From: Pseudomonas argentinensis | GTDB taxonomy: Bacteria > Pseudomonadota > Gammaproteobacteria > Pseudomonadales > Pseudomonadaceae | Assembly: GCF_001839655.2 (NCBI RefSeq) | Contig: NZ_CP056087.1 | Location: forward strand, 186,001 to 250,000 | DNA: 64,000 bases | Direction of reading: 5' to 3' | Part shown: piece by piece, positions 39,855 to 52,648 of the stretch | Position numbering within the stretch: position 1 is the first letter of the stretch | Layout: each line of letters begins with the position of its first letter | Position numbers and translations under genes: made by a program | The notes under the pieces: model-generated | Told to the model about the DNA's origin: nothing | The model's database searches: none | The model's input: the letters and a program-made list of their open reading frames with translations, nothing else

Positions 39855-40964
39855 CTACAGCGGCACTACCCGCAGCAGGCGACCTTCGGCGTTATCGGTG
39901 AGCAGGTAGAGGGCGCCGTCCGGGCCGTCGTACACACCGCGAATGCGTTCCTCCAGCTCCTGGAACAGGATGTCTTCACCGGCCAGCCGGCCCTTGTCGA
40001 GCCGCACCCGGCGCACGCTCTTCTCCGCCAGGGTGGAGACGAACAGGTCGCCCTTCCAGTGCGGAAAGCGATCGCCGGTATAGAGCGCCAACCCGGAGGG
40101 CGCCACCGACGGCGTCCAGTGCAGCTCCGGCGCCAGGTAGCCGGGCAGCTCGGTGAAGGGCGTGACCATCGCCCCGGTGTAGTCGACGCCAAAGGACGTC
40201 AGCGGCCAGCCGTAGTTGCCACCGGCCTGCAGCAGGTTCAGCTCGTCGCCGCCCTTGGGGCCGTGCTCGTGGCTGTACAGGCGCTTGCGCTGCCGGTCAT
40301 AGACGATGCCCTGCACGTTGCGGTGCCCCAGGCTGTAGATTTCCTCGGCGACGCCCGGCTGGCCGCGCAGCGGGTTGTCCGGCGGGACGCTGCCGTCGCG
40401 GTTCAGGCGCACCGTCTTGCCCAGGTGATTGGCCGGGTTCTGCGCCTGCTCGCGCCCGTCGAAGCCATCACCCAGGGTCAGCACCAGGGTGTCGTCAGGC
40501 AAGAAGGCGATCCGCCCACCGTAGTGGGAGGCGCCTGCCTTGGCCGGCTGGGCAGTGAACAGCACCTGGAAATCACGCAGCTCGCCGTCGACCAGGCGGG
40601 CGCGGGCCAGTCGGGTGTTGTTGGCGTCAGGCTCGCCATGGGCGTAGCTCAGGTAGATCCAGGGATCGCTGGCGAAGTGCGGATCCAGCGCCACTTCCAT
40701 CAGCCCGGCCTGGGTGGCCACGAAGGGCGTCGGCAGTCCGCGGACCGGCTCGGCCTGCAGCTTGCCGCCGGCATCGATCAGGCGCAGTTGCCCGGTGCGC
40801 TCGGTCACCAGCATGCGGCCATCGGGTAAAAACGCCATGGACCAGGGGTGGGCCAGCCCGCCGGTGACGGTTTCGATACGGTAATCGGCGTGGGCCAGCG
40901 CGGCCGCGCAAAGCCCCGCTGCCAGCCAGGCAATTCTCACTACGCCATCCTTGATCGAGACCAT
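39855..40964 (-). CDS. PQQ-type aldose sugar dehydrogenase (YliI-like)
   Basis: 369 residues, signal peptide ending near ALAHA. Six-bladed beta-propeller sequence with repeated segments and motifs FLPDGRMLVTERTGQLR, GHRNVQGIVYD, SHEHGPKGGDELN and VSTLAEKSVRRVRLD. The YliI family uses pyrroloquinoline quinone to oxidise aldoses in the periplasm. The start overlaps the preceding gene's stop by one base (TGATG). Confidence 0.9.
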   Translation of the reverse strand: MVSIKDGVVRIAWLAAGLCAAALAHADYRIETVTGGLAHPWSMAFLPDGRMLVTERTGQLRLIDAGGKLQAEPVRGLPTPFVATQAGLMEVALDPHFASDPWIYLSYAHGEPDANNTRLARARLVDGELRDFQVLFTAQPAKAGASHYGGRIAFLPDDTLVLTLGDGFDGREQAQNPANHLGKTVRLNRDGSVPPDNPLRGQPGVAEEIYSLGHRNVQGIVYDRQRKRLYSHEHGPKGGDELNLLQAGGNYGWPLTSFGVDYTGAMVTPFTELPGYLAPELHWTPSVAPSGLALYTGDRFPHWKGDLFVSTLAEKSVRRVRLDKGRLAGEDILFQELEERIRGVYDGPDGALYLLTDNAEGRLLRVVPL

Positions 40965-41407
40965 CAGCGTGCGGCGCCGCTGAAACGTGCGAACACCAGG
41001 CTACCCAGGCTGCCGCAGAGCATCAGCGCCAGGGTGCCGGCCAGCGTGCGATTGGCGCCGATCAGGGTAGGCATCGGCGCGAAGGCATTGGCGGTGGCCA
41101 AGGCCAGCCACACCGCCAGGGCACCGGCGAGCAGAAATGCCAGCCAGCGCAGCCCGCCCTGGGCGGGCGCCAGCCGGGCGGTCAGCGGCAAGGCGACGAT
41201 GAAGGCGGCGATCACCAGTGCGGCGAACGTGGGGCTGAAACCCAGCAGATCATGAGCGGTGGCCTGCAGGCGGATGCCTGGGGAGATGTTGGCACCGAGC
41301 TGCTGCAGGGCGGCGAGATTGAACTGGGTCTGAACGACGCTGCCGAGCACGCTAGCAACGAGCACGGCCAAGCCGAATGGCAGCCAGAGGCGAGAGTTTT
41401 GAGGCAT
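40964..41407 (-). CDS. Small membrane protein of unknown function
   Basis: 147 residues from MPQNSRLWLPFG, chosen over ATG 41419 because AGGA is spaced correctly for the former. It has four hydrophobic segments (about 5-25, 50-75, 88-108, 118-142). No family is recognised by eye. Overlap with the sugar dehydrogenase gene points to a shared operon and possibly to electron transfer or anchoring, which is speculative. Confidence 0.7.
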   Translation of the reverse strand: MPQNSRLWLPFGLAVLVASVLGSVVQTQFNLAALQQLGANISPGIRLQATAHDLLGFSPTFAALVIAAFIVALPLTARLAPAQGGLRWLAFLLAGALAVWLALATANAFAPMPTLIGANRTLAGTLALMLCGSLGSLVFARFSGAAR

Positions 41408-41566
41408 GGGAGCCGACATCCTGAAACGCGTGGCGGCAGTATGGCGCAGCGCCTGCGTGGAGTCGGAAGAGGAGTTTTACATGGTTTTTCGTGAATCGGG
41501 AGATGCCCGCAGTAGCCGCGGTAGCGGCATGCACATCCGGCCGGAAATGCCGAGACCAGATGCAGG

Positions 41567-41600
41567 AAAGCCGCCTGCCCATCAGGGGCAGGCGGCTTTC
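41567..41600. terminator. Terminator after fba (bidirectional)
   Basis: AAGCCGCCTGCCC-ATCA-GGGGCAGGCGGCTTT; a strong hairpin between fba and the membrane protein gene. Confidence 0.85.
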
Positions 41601-41623
41601 AGGCTAGGCCATTGACGCTGCGA

Positions 41624-42688
41624 TCAGTTGACCTTGGCGGTCAACTCACCCTTGGCGTAACGCTGGAACATGCCTTCCAGGGAGATCGGCTTGATCTTCG
41701 AGGCGTTGCCGGCAGTGCCGAAGGCTTCGTAGCGGGCGATGCACACGTCACGCATGGCTTCCACGGTCTTGGCGAAGTATTTGCGCGGGTCGAACTCGGC
41801 CGGGTTCTGCGCCATGAAACGGCGGATCGCACCAGTGGAGGCCAGACGCAGGTCGGTATCGATGTTGACCTTGCGCACGCCGTACTTGATGCCTTCGACG
41901 ATCTCCTCGACCGGCACGCCGTAGGTTTCCTTGATGTCGCCACCGTACTCGTTGATGATCGCCAGCCAGTCCTGGGGTACCGAGCTGGAGCCGTGCATCA
42001 CCAGGTGGGTGTTGGGGATGCGCTTGTGGATCTCCTTGATGCGCTCGATGGACAGCACATCGCCGGTAGGCGGCTTGGTGAACTTGTAGGCGCCGTGGCT
42101 GGTGCCGATGGCGATGGCCAGGGCATCGACCTGGGTGGCCTTGACGAAGGCCGCGGCTTCTTCCGGGTCGGTCAGCAGCTGGCTGTGATCGAGCACGCCT
42201 TCGGCGCCGACGCCGTCTTCTTCACCGGCCATGCCGGTTTCCAGGCTGCCCAGGCAGCCCAGCTCGCCTTCTACCGACACGCCGCAGGCGTGGGCGAAGG
42301 CAACGGTCTGCTGGGTCACGCGCACGTTGTAGTCGTAGTCGGCCGGGGTCTTGCCGTCTTCCTTCAGCGAGCCGTCCATCATCACCGAGCTGAAGCCCAG
42401 CTGGATGGAGCGCTGGCAGACGTCAGGGCTGGTGCCGTGGTCCTGGTGCATGCACACCGGGATGTGCGGGAATTCTTCGATCGCGGCGAGGATCAGGTGG
42501 CGCAGGAACGGCGCGCCAGCGTACTTGCGGGCACCTGCAGAGGCCTGGACGATGACCGGCGAATCGGTCTTGTCGGCGGCTTCCATGATGGCGCGCATCT
42601 GCTCGAGGTTGTTGACGTTGAAGGCCGGCACGCCGTAGCCGAATTCGGCGGCGTGGTCGAGCATCTGGCGCATGCTGATAAGTGCCAT
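41624..42688 (-). CDS. fba: Class II fructose-bisphosphate aldolase
   Basis: 354 residues, with GGGAGATAG before the ATG. Zinc and substrate motifs [39 protein letters not shown] and [13 protein letters not shown] are intact. It cleaves or condenses fructose 1,6-bisphosphate in glycolysis and gluconeogenesis. Last glycolytic gene of the minus-strand cluster, with pgk, epd and tktA upstream. Confidence 0.96.
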   Translation of the reverse strand: MALISMRQMLDHAAEFGYGVPAFNVNNLEQMRAIMEAADKTDSPVIVQASAGARKYAGAPFLRHLILAAIEEFPHIPVCMHQDHGTSPDVCQRSIQLGFSSVMMDGSLKEDGKTPADYDYNVRVTQQTVAFAHACGVSVEGELGCLGSLETGMAGEEDGVGAEGVLDHSQLLTDPEEAAAFVKATQVDALAIAIGTSHGAYKFTKPPTGDVLSIERIKEIHKRIPNTHLVMHGSSSVPQDWLAIINEYGGDIKETYGVPVEEIVEGIKYGVRKVNIDTDLRLASTGAIRRFMAQNPAEFDPRKYFAKTVEAMRDVCIARYEAFGTAGNASKIKPISLEGMFQRYAKGELTAKVN

Positions 42689-42789
42689 GTTTTGCTATCT
42701 CCCGATAGGGCTCGTTGATCGTGCAAGCCTGCCGCAGTGGCAGGCGCTATTCAAGTTTGCGCGAGCGGGCAGGCCCACTCGCCGGTCAT

Positions 42790-43119
42790 TCAGGGCGCCT
42801 TGCAGCCGCGCCCGAGCAAATCGTCATTGGCGGTGCGGTAGACCAGGCCTTCCTCACCCTTGGCATGGAAGGACAGCGTGCCGTCGCTGTACAGCTCGCC
42901 GGAACCGGACGGCTCCAGGCTCAAGCGATGGACGACATCGCTGCCGCCCATGCGCACATCGACCTTTTCATGGGCCGGGTCGGCGTAGCGCCAGAACACT
43001 TCCGCCTGGCTGTCACACACCCAGCGATTCCATTGCTGGCTGTCGGCGTAGTCCTTGCCGGCACAGCCGGCAATCATGGCCAGCCCGAGCAACGCAGCAG
43101 CGTATTGATAACGGTTCAT
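42790..43119 (-). CDS. MliC-like lipoprotein
   Basis: 109 residues, signal with lipobox IAGC (Cys19). The domain (WVCDSQAEVFWRYADP ... YSDGTLSFHAKGEEGLVYR ... LLGRGC) resembles MliC, a family that includes periplasmic inhibitors of C-type lysozyme, though it is not certain this one inhibits lysozyme. Sits between pgk and fba next to another lipoprotein, as in PAO1. Confidence 0.75.
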   Translation of the reverse strand: MNRYQYAAALLGLAMIAGCAGKDYADSQQWNRWVCDSQAEVFWRYADPAHEKVDVRMGGSDVVHRLSLEPSGSGELYSDGTLSFHAKGEEGLVYRTANDDLLGRGCKAP

Positions 43120-43134
43120 TGCACTCTCCTTGCT

Positions 43135-43329
43135 CTAGCAGTTCTGCTCGCCTACGGGCGGCGTCGAGTCACCGGTACTCTGCCCTTCGATGCGCTGATC
43201 TTCGCGGGTGGTCGGTAGATCGATTTCCGCCGGACTCAACACCTTGCAGGCTTCATCGCGTGGCGATCCGCCCCAGGCACAACCGCCCAGGACGACACAC
43301 AAGCTCAATACCATGGTCAGGTTACGCAT
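43135..43329 (-). CDS. Small lipoprotein of unknown function
   Basis: 64 residues with lipobox LGGC (Cys17) after MRNLTMVLSLCVV. The mature part is hydrophilic, rich in Glu, Thr, and Pro. A comparable small gene lies at the same place in PAO1. The function is not known. It ends 15 bases before the MliC-like gene starts. Confidence 0.7.
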   Translation of the reverse strand: MRNLTMVLSLCVVLGGCAWGGSPRDEACKVLSPAEIDLPTTREDQRIEGQSTGDSTPPVGEQNC

Positions 43330-43440
43330 CGGTCACTCCTTGCTGGCTGATTTCCATACAAGGGTAATGACCACCGCCGCCCGCCAAGGTTTAGGGTCTG
43401 TACGAAACGGCCCGTACCGACCCCGACCGTCTAGACTCAA

Positions 43441-44610
43441 TTACTCGGCTGCACGCTTCTGCAGGATTTCCACCGCTGGCAGTACCTTGCCCTCGACGAA
43501 TTCGAGGAAGGCGCCGCCGCCGGTGGAGATATAGGAGATGCGCTGCGCCACGTCGTACTTGTCGATGGCCGCCAGGGTGTCGCCACCGCCAGCGATGGAG
43601 AACGCCGGGCTCTCGGCGATGGCCAGGGCCAGGGCCTTGGTGCCTTCACCGAACTGGTCGAACTCGAACACCCCGACCGGGCCGTTCCACAGGATGGTCT
43701 TCGAGGCCTTGAGCAGCTCGGCGAACTGTTTGGCGGTCTGCGGGCCGATGTCGAGGATCATGTCGTCCTCTGCCACGTCAGCCACAGCCTTGATGGTCGC
43801 GGCGGCGGACTCGGAGAACTCCTTGCCGACCACCACATCGACCGGCAGCGGTACGCTGACCTTGGCGGCGATGGCCTTGGCGGTGTCGACCAGGTCGGCT
43901 TCGTAAAGGGACTTGCCGACCGGATAACCGGCAGCGGCCAGGAAGGTGTTGGCGATGCCGCCACCGACGATCAGCTGGTCGCAAATGCCGCTCAGGCTGT
44001 TGAGCACGTCCAGCTTGGTCGACACCTTGGAACCGGCGACGATCGCCGCCATCGGTTTGGCCGGCGCGCCCAGGGCCTTGCCCAGGGCGTCCAGTTCGGC
44101 AGCCAGCAGCGGGCCGGCGGCGGCGACCTTGGCGAACTTGGCCACGCCGTGGGTCGAGCCTTCGGCGCGGTGGGCAGTGCCGAAAGCGTCCATCACGAAC
44201 ACGTCGCACAGGGCGGCGTATTGCTGGGCCAGCTCGTCGGCGTTCTTCTTTTCGCCCATGTTGAAGCGTACGTTCTCGAACAGCACCAGCTCACCGGCCT
44301 GCAGCTCGACACCGTTGAGGTAGTCCTTGACCAGCGGCACGTCGCGGCCCAGGGCCTTGCTCAGGTAGGCCGCCACTGGCGCCAGGCTGTTCTCTTCGCT
44401 GAACTCGCCTTCGGTCGGGCGACCGAGGTGCGAGCAGACCATCACCGCGGCGCCTTTTTCCAGGGCCAGCTTGATGGTCGGCAGCGCGGCGAGAATGCGC
44501 GCATCACTCTTCACAATGCCGTCCTTGACCGGCACGTTGAGGTCTTCACGGATCAGCACGCGCTTGCCTTGCAGATCAAGGTCGGCCATTTTCGCGATGT
44601 TCAGGGTCAT
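43441..44610 (-). CDS. pgk: Phosphoglycerate kinase
   Basis: 389 residues from [13 protein letters not shown]; the frame stays open upstream but is out of homology. Motifs [26 protein letters not shown] and the ATP-site GGGIANTFL are intact. It transfers a phosphate between 1,3-bisphosphoglycerate and ADP. It starts 4 bases after the epd stop, so the two are coupled. Confidence 0.97.
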   Translation of the reverse strand: MTLNIAKMADLDLQGKRVLIREDLNVPVKDGIVKSDARILAALPTIKLALEKGAAVMVCSHLGRPTEGEFSEENSLAPVAAYLSKALGRDVPLVKDYLNGVELQAGELVLFENVRFNMGEKKNADELAQQYAALCDVFVMDAFGTAHRAEGSTHGVAKFAKVAAAGPLLAAELDALGKALGAPAKPMAAIVAGSKVSTKLDVLNSLSGICDQLIVGGGIANTFLAAAGYPVGKSLYEADLVDTAKAIAAKVSVPLPVDVVVGKEFSESAAATIKAVADVAEDDMILDIGPQTAKQFAELLKASKTILWNGPVGVFEFDQFGEGTKALALAIAESPAFSIAGGGDTLAAIDKYDVAQRISYISTGGGAFLEFVEGKVLPAVEILQKRAAE

Positions 44611-44614
44611 TGGG

Positions 44615-45676
44615 TCAGTCCTTAACAGGGGCTGGTGATAAGTGAGCGGCGGCATCGAGATAATGCACAGCCATGTCGAGCATACGGTTGGCGAAACCCC
44701 ATTCGTTGTCGAACCAGGCCAGCAGGTTGACCAGGCGTGGCCCGGAAACCCGCGTCTGACTGCCGTCGACGATGGCCGAATGGGGATCATGGTTGAAGTC
44801 GCAACTGGCGTGGGGCAACTCGGTGTACGCCAGCAGGCCCTGCAGCGGCCCCTGTTCGGCGGCCTGGCGCAGGATCCGGTTGATCTCCTCGGCACTGGTG
44901 TCGCGGGCGGTCTGCAAGGTGATATCCAGGCAGGACACGTTGACCGTCGGCACCCGAATGGCTTTGGCCTGGATTCGCCCGGCAAGTTCCGGCAGCAGCC
45001 GCTCGATACCGCGCGCCAACCCGGTGGACACCGGAATCACCGACTGAAAGGCCGAGCGGGTACGGCGCAGGTCTTCGTCGTGATAGGCATCGATCACCGG
45101 CTGGTCGTTCATCGCCGAGTGAATGGTGGTGATGGAGATGTACTCCAGCCCCACCGCCTCGTTCAGCAGCTTGAGCAGCGGCACACCGCAGTTGGTGGTG
45201 CAGGATGCGTTGGACACCAGGCGCTCGCGGCCCGTCAGGCCATGCTGATTGACGCCGTACACCACCGTGGCATCGACATCGCCCTCACTGGCCATCGGCT
45301 GCGACAGCAAGACCCGCGGCGCCCCCGCCCTCACGAACCGTTCGGCCTGCTCGCGAGTGGTGTACTGGCCGGAGCACTCGAGCAACAGGTCGATTCCCAG
45401 CGCTGCCCAGTCGACGCCCTCGGGCTCGCGCTGACGCAACACCTTGAGCGGCTTGCCGTTGATATGCAGATGGTCGCCCGCCACCTTCACCTCGCCGGGA
45501 AAACGCCCGTGGGTGGAGTCGAAACGGGTCAGGTATTCGATGCTGGCCTGATCGGCCAGGTCATTGAGCGCGACGATATCCAGTCGCGCTTCGCCTGCTC
45601 GCTCATGCAACGCGCGCAGCACGCAACGGCCGATGCGGCCATAGCCGTTCAGGGCAACGCGGTAAGGTTGGCGCAT
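44615..45676 (-). CDS. epd: Erythrose-4-phosphate dehydrogenase
   Basis: 353 residues from [21 protein letters not shown] family with NAD motif NGYGRIGR and catalytic Cys159 in SNASCTTNC. Epd makes 4-phosphoerythronate for pyridoxal phosphate synthesis. Its ATG is directly preceded by a heptamer inverted repeat, leaving no clear ribosome-binding site; ATG 45691 lies inside the repeat. Overall sequence could also be a GAPDH, but the tktA-epd-pgk-fba order is typical for epd. Confidence 0.88.
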   Translation of the reverse strand: MRQPYRVALNGYGRIGRCVLRALHERAGEARLDIVALNDLADQASIEYLTRFDSTHGRFPGEVKVAGDHLHINGKPLKVLRQREPEGVDWAALGIDLLLECSGQYTTREQAERFVRAGAPRVLLSQPMASEGDVDATVVYGVNQHGLTGRERLVSNASCTTNCGVPLLKLLNEAVGLEYISITTIHSAMNDQPVIDAYHDEDLRRTRSAFQSVIPVSTGLARGIERLLPELAGRIQAKAIRVPTVNVSCLDITLQTARDTSAEEINRILRQAAEQGPLQGLLAYTELPHASCDFNHDPHSAIVDGSQTRVSGPRLVNLLAWFDNEWGFANRMLDMAVHYLDAAAHLSPAPVKD

Positions 45677-45762
45677 AGCTGCAAGCCGCAAGCGTCAGGC
45701 TACAAGCAAAAGCCGCTGGCAGAGGCTTCTGCTTGCGGCTTGAGGCTTGCAGCTTGGGGCTG
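45677..45762. repeat. Heptamer inverted-repeat element between tktA and epd
   Basis: Read toward epd, the last units are GTAGCCT, GACGCTT, GCGGCTT, GCAGCT and then the ATG; the other arm carries the complementary units (CTTGCGGCTTGAGGCTTGC on the plus strand near its end). The loop contains AAAAGCCGCTGGCAGAG. It fills nearly all the space between the tktA stop and the epd start. Confidence 0.8.
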
Positions 45763-45765
45763 GCG

Positions 45766-47766
45766 TCAGCCCTCCAGCAGTTCTTCGGCGGTGCCGATGA
45801 TGTTCTCGACGGTGAAGCCGAAGTGCTCGAACAGCTGGCCGGCTGGCGCCGACTCACCGTAGGTTTCCATGCCGATGACGCGGCCTTCGAGGCCGACGTA
45901 CTTGTACCAGAAGTCCGCGTGGGCGGCTTCGATGGCGATGCGCGCGGTGACCTGCAGCGGCAGCACGGATTGCTTGTAGGCAGCGTCCTGCTGGTCGAAG
46001 ACGTTGGTCGACGGCATCGACACCACGCGAACCTTGCGGCCCTGCTCGCTCAGCTTGTCAGCCGCCTGGATGGCCAGGCCGACCTCCGAACCGGTGGCGA
46101 TCAGGATCAGCTCCGGCTCGCCGGCGCAGTCTTTCAGCACGTAACCACCGCGGGAGATGGACGCTTCGGTTTCGTGGTCGCGCAGGTTATGGGGCAGGTT
46201 CTGACGGGAGAAGATCAGCGCGCTCGGGCCGTCCTTGCGCTCGACCGAGTGCTTCCAGGCCACCGCGGCTTCGACGGTGTCCGCCGGGCGCCAGGTGTCC
46301 AGGTTCGGCGTGGTGCGCAGGCTGGTCAGCTGCTCGACCGGCTGGTGGGTCGGGCCGTCTTCACCCAGGCCGATGGAGTCGTGGGTGAACACGTAGAGCA
46401 CGCGCAGCTTCATCAGCGCCGACATGCGCACCGCGTTGCGGGCGTATTCCATGAACATCAGGAAGGTCGCGCCGTAGGGAATCAGGCCGCCGTGCAGGGC
46501 GACGCCGTTCATGATCGCGCTCATGCCGAATTCGCGCACGCCGTAGTACATGTAGTTGCCCGAGGCATCCTCGGCGACCACCGGCTTGCAGCCCTTCCAC
46601 AGGGTCAGGTTGGAACCGGCCAGGTCAGCGGAGCCGCCGAGCAGTTCCGGCAGCAGTGGGCCAAAGGCGTTCAGGCAGTTCTGGCTGGCCTTGCGGCTGG
46701 CGATGGTTTCGCCTTTCTCGGCGACGGCACGGATGAACTCGCTGGCCTTGGCGGAGAAATCGGCCGGCAGCTCGCCCGCCATGCGGCGGATGAACTCGTT
46801 GGCCAACTCGGGATAGGCGGCGGAATAGGCGGCGAAGCGCTGATCCCACTCGGCTTCGGCAGCCAGGCCGGCTTCCTTGGCATCCCACTCGGCATAGATA
46901 TCGGCCGGAACCTCGAACGGCGCGTGGTTCCAGTTCAGGGCCGCACGGGTCAGGGCGATTTCGTCATGGCCCAAGGCCGCGCCGTGGGACTCTTCCTTGC
47001 CCTGCTTGTTCGGCGAGCCGAAACCGATGATGGTCTTGCAGCAGATCAGCGTCGGACGGTCGCTGGATTTGCGCGCCGTGTCGATGGCCATCTTGATTTC
47101 TTCGGCATCGTGGCCGTCGACATTGCGAATCACCTGCCAGCCGTAGGCTTCGAAGCGCGCCGGGGTGTCGTCGGTGAACCAGCCGTGCACTTCGCCGTCA
47201 ATGGAGATGCCGTTGTCGTCGTAGAAGGCGATCAGCTTGCCCAGGCCCAGGGTGCCGGCCAGGGAGCAGACTTCATGACTGATGCCTTCCATCATGCAAC
47301 CATCGCCCAGGAAGGCGTAGGTGTAGTGGTCGACGATATCGTGGCCGTCGCGGTTGAACTGCGCCGCCATGATCTTCTCGGCGAGGGCGAAACCCACGGC
47401 GTTGGCGATACCCTGACCGAGCGGGCCGGTGGTGGTCTCGACGCCTGGCGCGTAACCGTATTCCGGGTGGCCCGGGGTCTTGCTGTGCAGCTGGCGGAAA
47501 TTCTTCAGGTCGTCGATGGACAGGTCGTAGCCGGTCAGGTGCAGCAGCGAATAGATCAGCATCGAGCCGTGGCCGTTGGACAGCACGAAGCGGTCACGGT
47601 CAGCGAACTTAGGGTTGGCCGGGTTGTGCTTCAGGTAGTCGCGCCACAACACTTCGGCGATATCCGCCATGCCCATGGGGGCACCGGGGTGGCCGCTGTT
47701 GGCTTTTTGCACAGCATCCATGCTGAGGGCACGAATGGCATTGGCACGCTCACGACGGCTGGGCAT
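45766..47766 (-). CDS. tktA: Transketolase
   Basis: 666 residues from [14 protein letters not shown], with AGGAGAT eight bases upstream. Motifs [17 protein letters not shown], the GDGCMMEG thiamine-diphosphate region, and [17 protein letters not shown] are intact. It transfers two-carbon units in the pentose phosphate pathway. It leads the minus-strand carbon cluster but is separated from epd by a heptamer repeat. Confidence 0.97.
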   Translation of the reverse strand: MPSRRERANAIRALSMDAVQKANSGHPGAPMGMADIAEVLWRDYLKHNPANPKFADRDRFVLSNGHGSMLIYSLLHLTGYDLSIDDLKNFRQLHSKTPGHPEYGYAPGVETTTGPLGQGIANAVGFALAEKIMAAQFNRDGHDIVDHYTYAFLGDGCMMEGISHEVCSLAGTLGLGKLIAFYDDNGISIDGEVHGWFTDDTPARFEAYGWQVIRNVDGHDAEEIKMAIDTARKSSDRPTLICCKTIIGFGSPNKQGKEESHGAALGHDEIALTRAALNWNHAPFEVPADIYAEWDAKEAGLAAEAEWDQRFAAYSAAYPELANEFIRRMAGELPADFSAKASEFIRAVAEKGETIASRKASQNCLNAFGPLLPELLGGSADLAGSNLTLWKGCKPVVAEDASGNYMYYGVREFGMSAIMNGVALHGGLIPYGATFLMFMEYARNAVRMSALMKLRVLYVFTHDSIGLGEDGPTHQPVEQLTSLRTTPNLDTWRPADTVEAAVAWKHSVERKDGPSALIFSRQNLPHNLRDHETEASISRGGYVLKDCAGEPELILIATGSEVGLAIQAADKLSEQGRKVRVVSMPSTNVFDQQDAAYKQSVLPLQVTARIAIEAAHADFWYKYVGLEGRVIGMETYGESAPAGQLFEHFGFTVENIIGTAEELLEG

Positions 47767-47934
47767 CGCTAATCTCCTGCGGGTGGCTGCCGAAGCAGCT
47801 TGGACGAAAAAAGGCGCCCATTTTCGCCCAGCGAGCACCGCCGGGGCAATGACAGATGGTCTGTCCGCGACAATATTGCAGCGCTTTTTATCCGCGACAG
47901 TGCCTGCGACCAGCAAAAAACCGCCGAGAAAACC

Positions 47935-47972
47935 GCAACCGCAATATCAAAAGTTTTTGATATTGCGGTTGC
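47935..47972. promoter_or_regulatory. Perfect 18-bp inverted repeat upstream of sahR-metK
   Basis: Arms of 18 bases (left GCAACCGCAATATCAAAA as it begins at 47935, right TTTTGATATTGCGGTTGC) separated by GT. It ends 31 bases before the regulator start. Core half-site ATATCAAAA. A likely operator for the regulator; no T-run, and it is not at a gene end on the plus strand. On the minus strand it lies 169 bases upstream of tktA. Confidence 0.7.
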
Positions 47973-48003
47973 TGGCTGAAAAATGACCGACTAGACTGCG
48001 CCC

Positions 48004-49032
48004 ATGACCCAGCGCGCGCCTGCCCCCGATTTCGAGCCCACCGACCTGCTGTCCGCCCTGTGCAAGGCCGCGGGAGATGGGTTGCGGCTGAACGTTCTGC
48101 GCGCCCTGAGCAATGACTCGTTCGGTGTGCTGGAGCTGGCGCAGATCTTCGCCATCGGCCAGTCGGGCATGAGCCATCACCTCAAGGTACTGGCCCAGGC
48201 CGGCCTGGTGGCGACCCGCCGCGAAGGCAATGCGATCTTCTACCGCCGCGCCCTGGCCCATGCCGAGAGCCCCGGCGGCACCTTGCATGCCGCGCTGCTG
48301 CAGGAAGTCGACAATCTGCTGCTGCCCGCCGAGGTGCGCCAGCGTATCGCCCAGGTACACCAGCAGCGAGCCGCGGCCAGCCGCGACTTCTTCGCCCGCA
48401 GCGCCGAGCGCTTCCAGGCTCAGCAGGATCTGATCGCCGGCCTGCCGCAGTACCGCGACAGCGTGGTGGCCCTGCTCGACTCACTGGATTTTCCGGCCCA
48501 TGCCAGCGCGCTGGAAATCGGCCCTGGCGATGGTGGCTTCCTGCCGGAGCTGGCGCGCCGCTTCGCCAGCGTGACCGCGCTGGACAACAGCGAGGCGATG
48601 CTCGAACTGGCCCGCCAGCGCTGCCAGCAGGACGGCCTGGACAATGTGCAGCTGCACCTGGCCGACGCCTTGCAGGACGCCTACCCGGGCGCCGATTGCG
48701 TGGTGCTGAACATGGTGCTGCATCACTTCGCCGCCCCGGCCCAGGCCCTGCGCAAGCTGGCCGAACAAGTGAACCCGGGCGGCAGCCTGCTGATCACTGA
48801 ACTGTGCAGCCATGACCAGAGCTGGGCCCGCGACACCTGCGGCGATCTGTGGCTAGGCTTCGAACAGGACGATCTCGCCCATTGGGCGATCGCCGCCGGC
48901 CTGACCCCGGGTGAAAGCCTGTATGTCGGCCTGCGCAATGGCTTTCAAATTCAGGTGCGGCATTTCCAGCGCACCCTTCCACTCACGCACGTGGCCGAGA
49001 GGCCCCTACTCGCCAGGACAACCGATAGATGA
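48004..49032 (+). CDS. sahR: SahR-like ArsR-family regulator with methyltransferase domain
   Basis: 342 residues. The N-terminal winged helix (about 15-90, with [21 protein letters not shown]) is ArsR-type; the C-terminal part is a class I methyltransferase fold with motif [11 protein letters not shown] (170-179) and LNMVLHHFA. Such fusions are known as SahR, which senses S-adenosylhomocysteine and represses SAM-cycle genes. It overlaps metK by 4 bases (ATGA), consistent with autoregulation together with metK. The catalytic function of the methyltransferase part is not expected. Confidence 0.85.
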   Translation: MTQRAPAPDFEPTDLLSALCKAAGDGLRLNVLRALSNDSFGVLELAQIFAIGQSGMSHHLKVLAQAGLVATRREGNAIFYRRALAHAESPGGTLHAALLQEVDNLLLPAEVRQRIAQVHQQRAAASRDFFARSAERFQAQQDLIAGLPQYRDSVVALLDSLDFPAHASALEIGPGDGGFLPELARRFASVTALDNSEAMLELARQRCQQDGLDNVQLHLADALQDAYPGADCVVLNMVLHHFAAPAQALRKLAEQVNPGGSLLITELCSHDQSWARDTCGDLWLGFEQDDLAHWAIAAGLTPGESLYVGLRNGFQIQVRHFQRTLPLTHVAERPLLARTTDR

Positions 49033-50219
49033 GCGAATACTCCCTGTTTACCTCCGAGTCCGTGTCCGAAGGGCACCCGGACAAGATCGCCGACCAGATT
49101 TCCGATGCCGTGCTCGACGCCATCATCACCCAGGACAAGCACGCCCGCGTGGCCGTGGAAACCCTGGTCAAGACCGGCGTGGCGATCATCGCCGGTGAAG
49201 TGACCACCAGCGCCTGGGTCGACCTCGAGCAGATCGTCCGCGACGTGATCTGCAATATCGGCTACACCAGCTCGGACGTCGGCTTCGACGGCGCCACCTG
49301 CGGCGTGATGAACATCATTGGCAAGCAGTCCCCGGACATCAACCAGGGCGTCGACCGTGCCAAGCCCGAAGACCAGGGCGCCGGCGACCAGGGCCTGATG
49401 TTCGGCTACGCCAGCAACGAAACCGACGTGCTGATGCCGGCGCCGATCCGCTTCTCCCACGCCCTGGTCGAGCGCCAGGCCGAAGCACGCAAGTCCGGCC
49501 TGCTGCCGTGGCTGCGCCCGGACGCCAAATCCCAGGTCACCTGCCGCTACGAGAATGGCAAGGTGGTCGGCATCGACGCCGTGGTGCTGTCCACCCAGCA
49601 CAGCCCGGACGTGTCCTTGAACGACCTGCGCGAAGCGGTGATGGAGCTGGTGATCAAGCACAGCCTGCCGGCCGAACTGCTGCACAAGGACACCCAGTTC
49701 CACATCAACCCGACCGGCAATTTCGTGATCGGCGGCCCGGTGGGCGACTGTGGCCTGACCGGCCGCAAGATCATCGTCGACAGCTATGGTGGCATGGCCC
49801 GCCACGGTGGCGGCGCCTTCTCCGGCAAGGACCCATCCAAGGTCGACCGCTCCGCCGCTTACGCCGGCCGCTACGTGGCCAAGAACATCGTCGCCGCCGG
49901 CCTGGCCGAGCGCTGCGAGATCCAGGTGTCCTACGCCATCGGCGTGGCCCAGCCGACTTCCATCGCGATCAACACCTTTGGCACCAACAAGGTGGCGGAA
50001 GAGACCATCATCAAGCTGGTTCGCGAGGTGTTCGACCTGCGCCCGTACGCCATCACCAAGATGCTCGACCTGCTGCACCCGATGTACCAGCCGACCGCCG
50101 CCTACGGCCACTTCGGCCGCGAGCCGCAGCAACTGACCGTTGGCGACGACAGCTTCACCAGCTTCACCTGGGAGAAGACCGACAAGGCCGCCGAGCTGCG
50201 CGCCGCTGCCGGCCTCTAA
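49029..50219 (+). CDS. metK: S-adenosylmethionine synthetase
   Basis: 396 residues, standard length. Motifs [46 protein letters not shown] and the C-terminal region are intact. Makes SAM from methionine and ATP. Translationally coupled to the SahR-like gene and followed by a strong terminator, so the two form one operon. Confidence 0.97.
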   Translation: MSEYSLFTSESVSEGHPDKIADQISDAVLDAIITQDKHARVAVETLVKTGVAIIAGEVTTSAWVDLEQIVRDVICNIGYTSSDVGFDGATCGVMNIIGKQSPDINQGVDRAKPEDQGAGDQGLMFGYASNETDVLMPAPIRFSHALVERQAEARKSGLLPWLRPDAKSQVTCRYENGKVVGIDAVVLSTQHSPDVSLNDLREAVMELVIKHSLPAELLHKDTQFHINPTGNFVIGGPVGDCGLTGRKIIVDSYGGMARHGGGAFSGKDPSKVDRSAAYAGRYVAKNIVAAGLAERCEIQVSYAIGVAQPTSIAINTFGTNKVAEETIIKLVREVFDLRPYAITKMLDLLHPMYQPTAAYGHFGREPQQLTVGDDSFTSFTWEKTDKAAELRAAAGL

Positions 50220-50265
50220 GCCCTCGCCAGGTCGCCGCACCTGGCGCAGCGACCTCAGCCGATAC

Positions 50266-50305
50266 GAAAAAGCCTCCGTGGGTGCGACATCCACGGAGGC
50301 TTTTT
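50266..50305. terminator. Terminator after metK (bidirectional)
   Basis: AAAAAGCCTCCGTGG and CCACGGAGGCTTTTT arms around a 9-base loop; serves metK and the convergent secreted protein gene. Confidence 0.9.
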
Positions 50306-50330
50306 CATGTTTCCCAGACGAGCCGACGGA

Positions 50331-50657
50331 TCACTTGCCGAACAGCGAACCCAGACCTTTCAGGGTTTCGGCAGCTGCGGCGATGTTCTCGGCCTTGCCG
50401 TCGCCCTGGCCCTGCGCGGCCGGGGCAGCAGCGCCTTCGGCACTGGCGCCGAGCTGGTCACAACCGCCCTCGACCTGGGCAATGGCGTCGTTGGCCTGCT
50501 GGTTGCCGAGCAGGCCGGCCAGCTGTTTGACCTGGGCAATGTTCTCGGCATTGGCCGACATCTTCTGCTGACACTTGAGCTGAGTGTCTTCAGCCGCATG
50601 AGCGAAAGAGCTGGCAGCGACCAGGGCAGCTGAGCACAAGAGAACGGAAATACGCAT
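50331..50657 (-). CDS. Secreted protein of unknown function
   Basis: 108 residues with a signal peptide (cleavage near AHA-AE). The mature protein is helical, Ala/Gln-rich, with two cysteines (KCQQKM, GGCDQL) that could form a disulfide, and ends LKGLGSLFGK. No family is recognised. A similar gene lies next to metK in PAO1. Confidence 0.75.
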   Translation of the reverse strand: MRISVLLCSAALVAASSFAHAAEDTQLKCQQKMSANAENIAQVKQLAGLLGNQQANDAIAQVEGGCDQLGASAEGAAAPAAQGQGDGKAENIAAAAETLKGLGSLFGK

Positions 50658-50679
50658 GAGACTTTAGACCTCCAGATGA

Positions 50680-52530
<1,851 letters not shown>

Positions 52531-52648
52531 GCGCGAAAGCGCCACGCCGGTCGTCCAGACAGGCCGGCGCCACCCGCGGCTGGATCACTCCGGCTGCTGG
52601 GCCGGCGTGCCTTCATACTCCGGCGATCACCGATGGATACGCACGAGC

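Noticed and set aside
42672-43367. 231-codon plus-strand frame across the lipoprotein genes
   Set aside because: Arg/Pro/Cys-rich shadow; both minus-strand frames have good lipoprotein signals.
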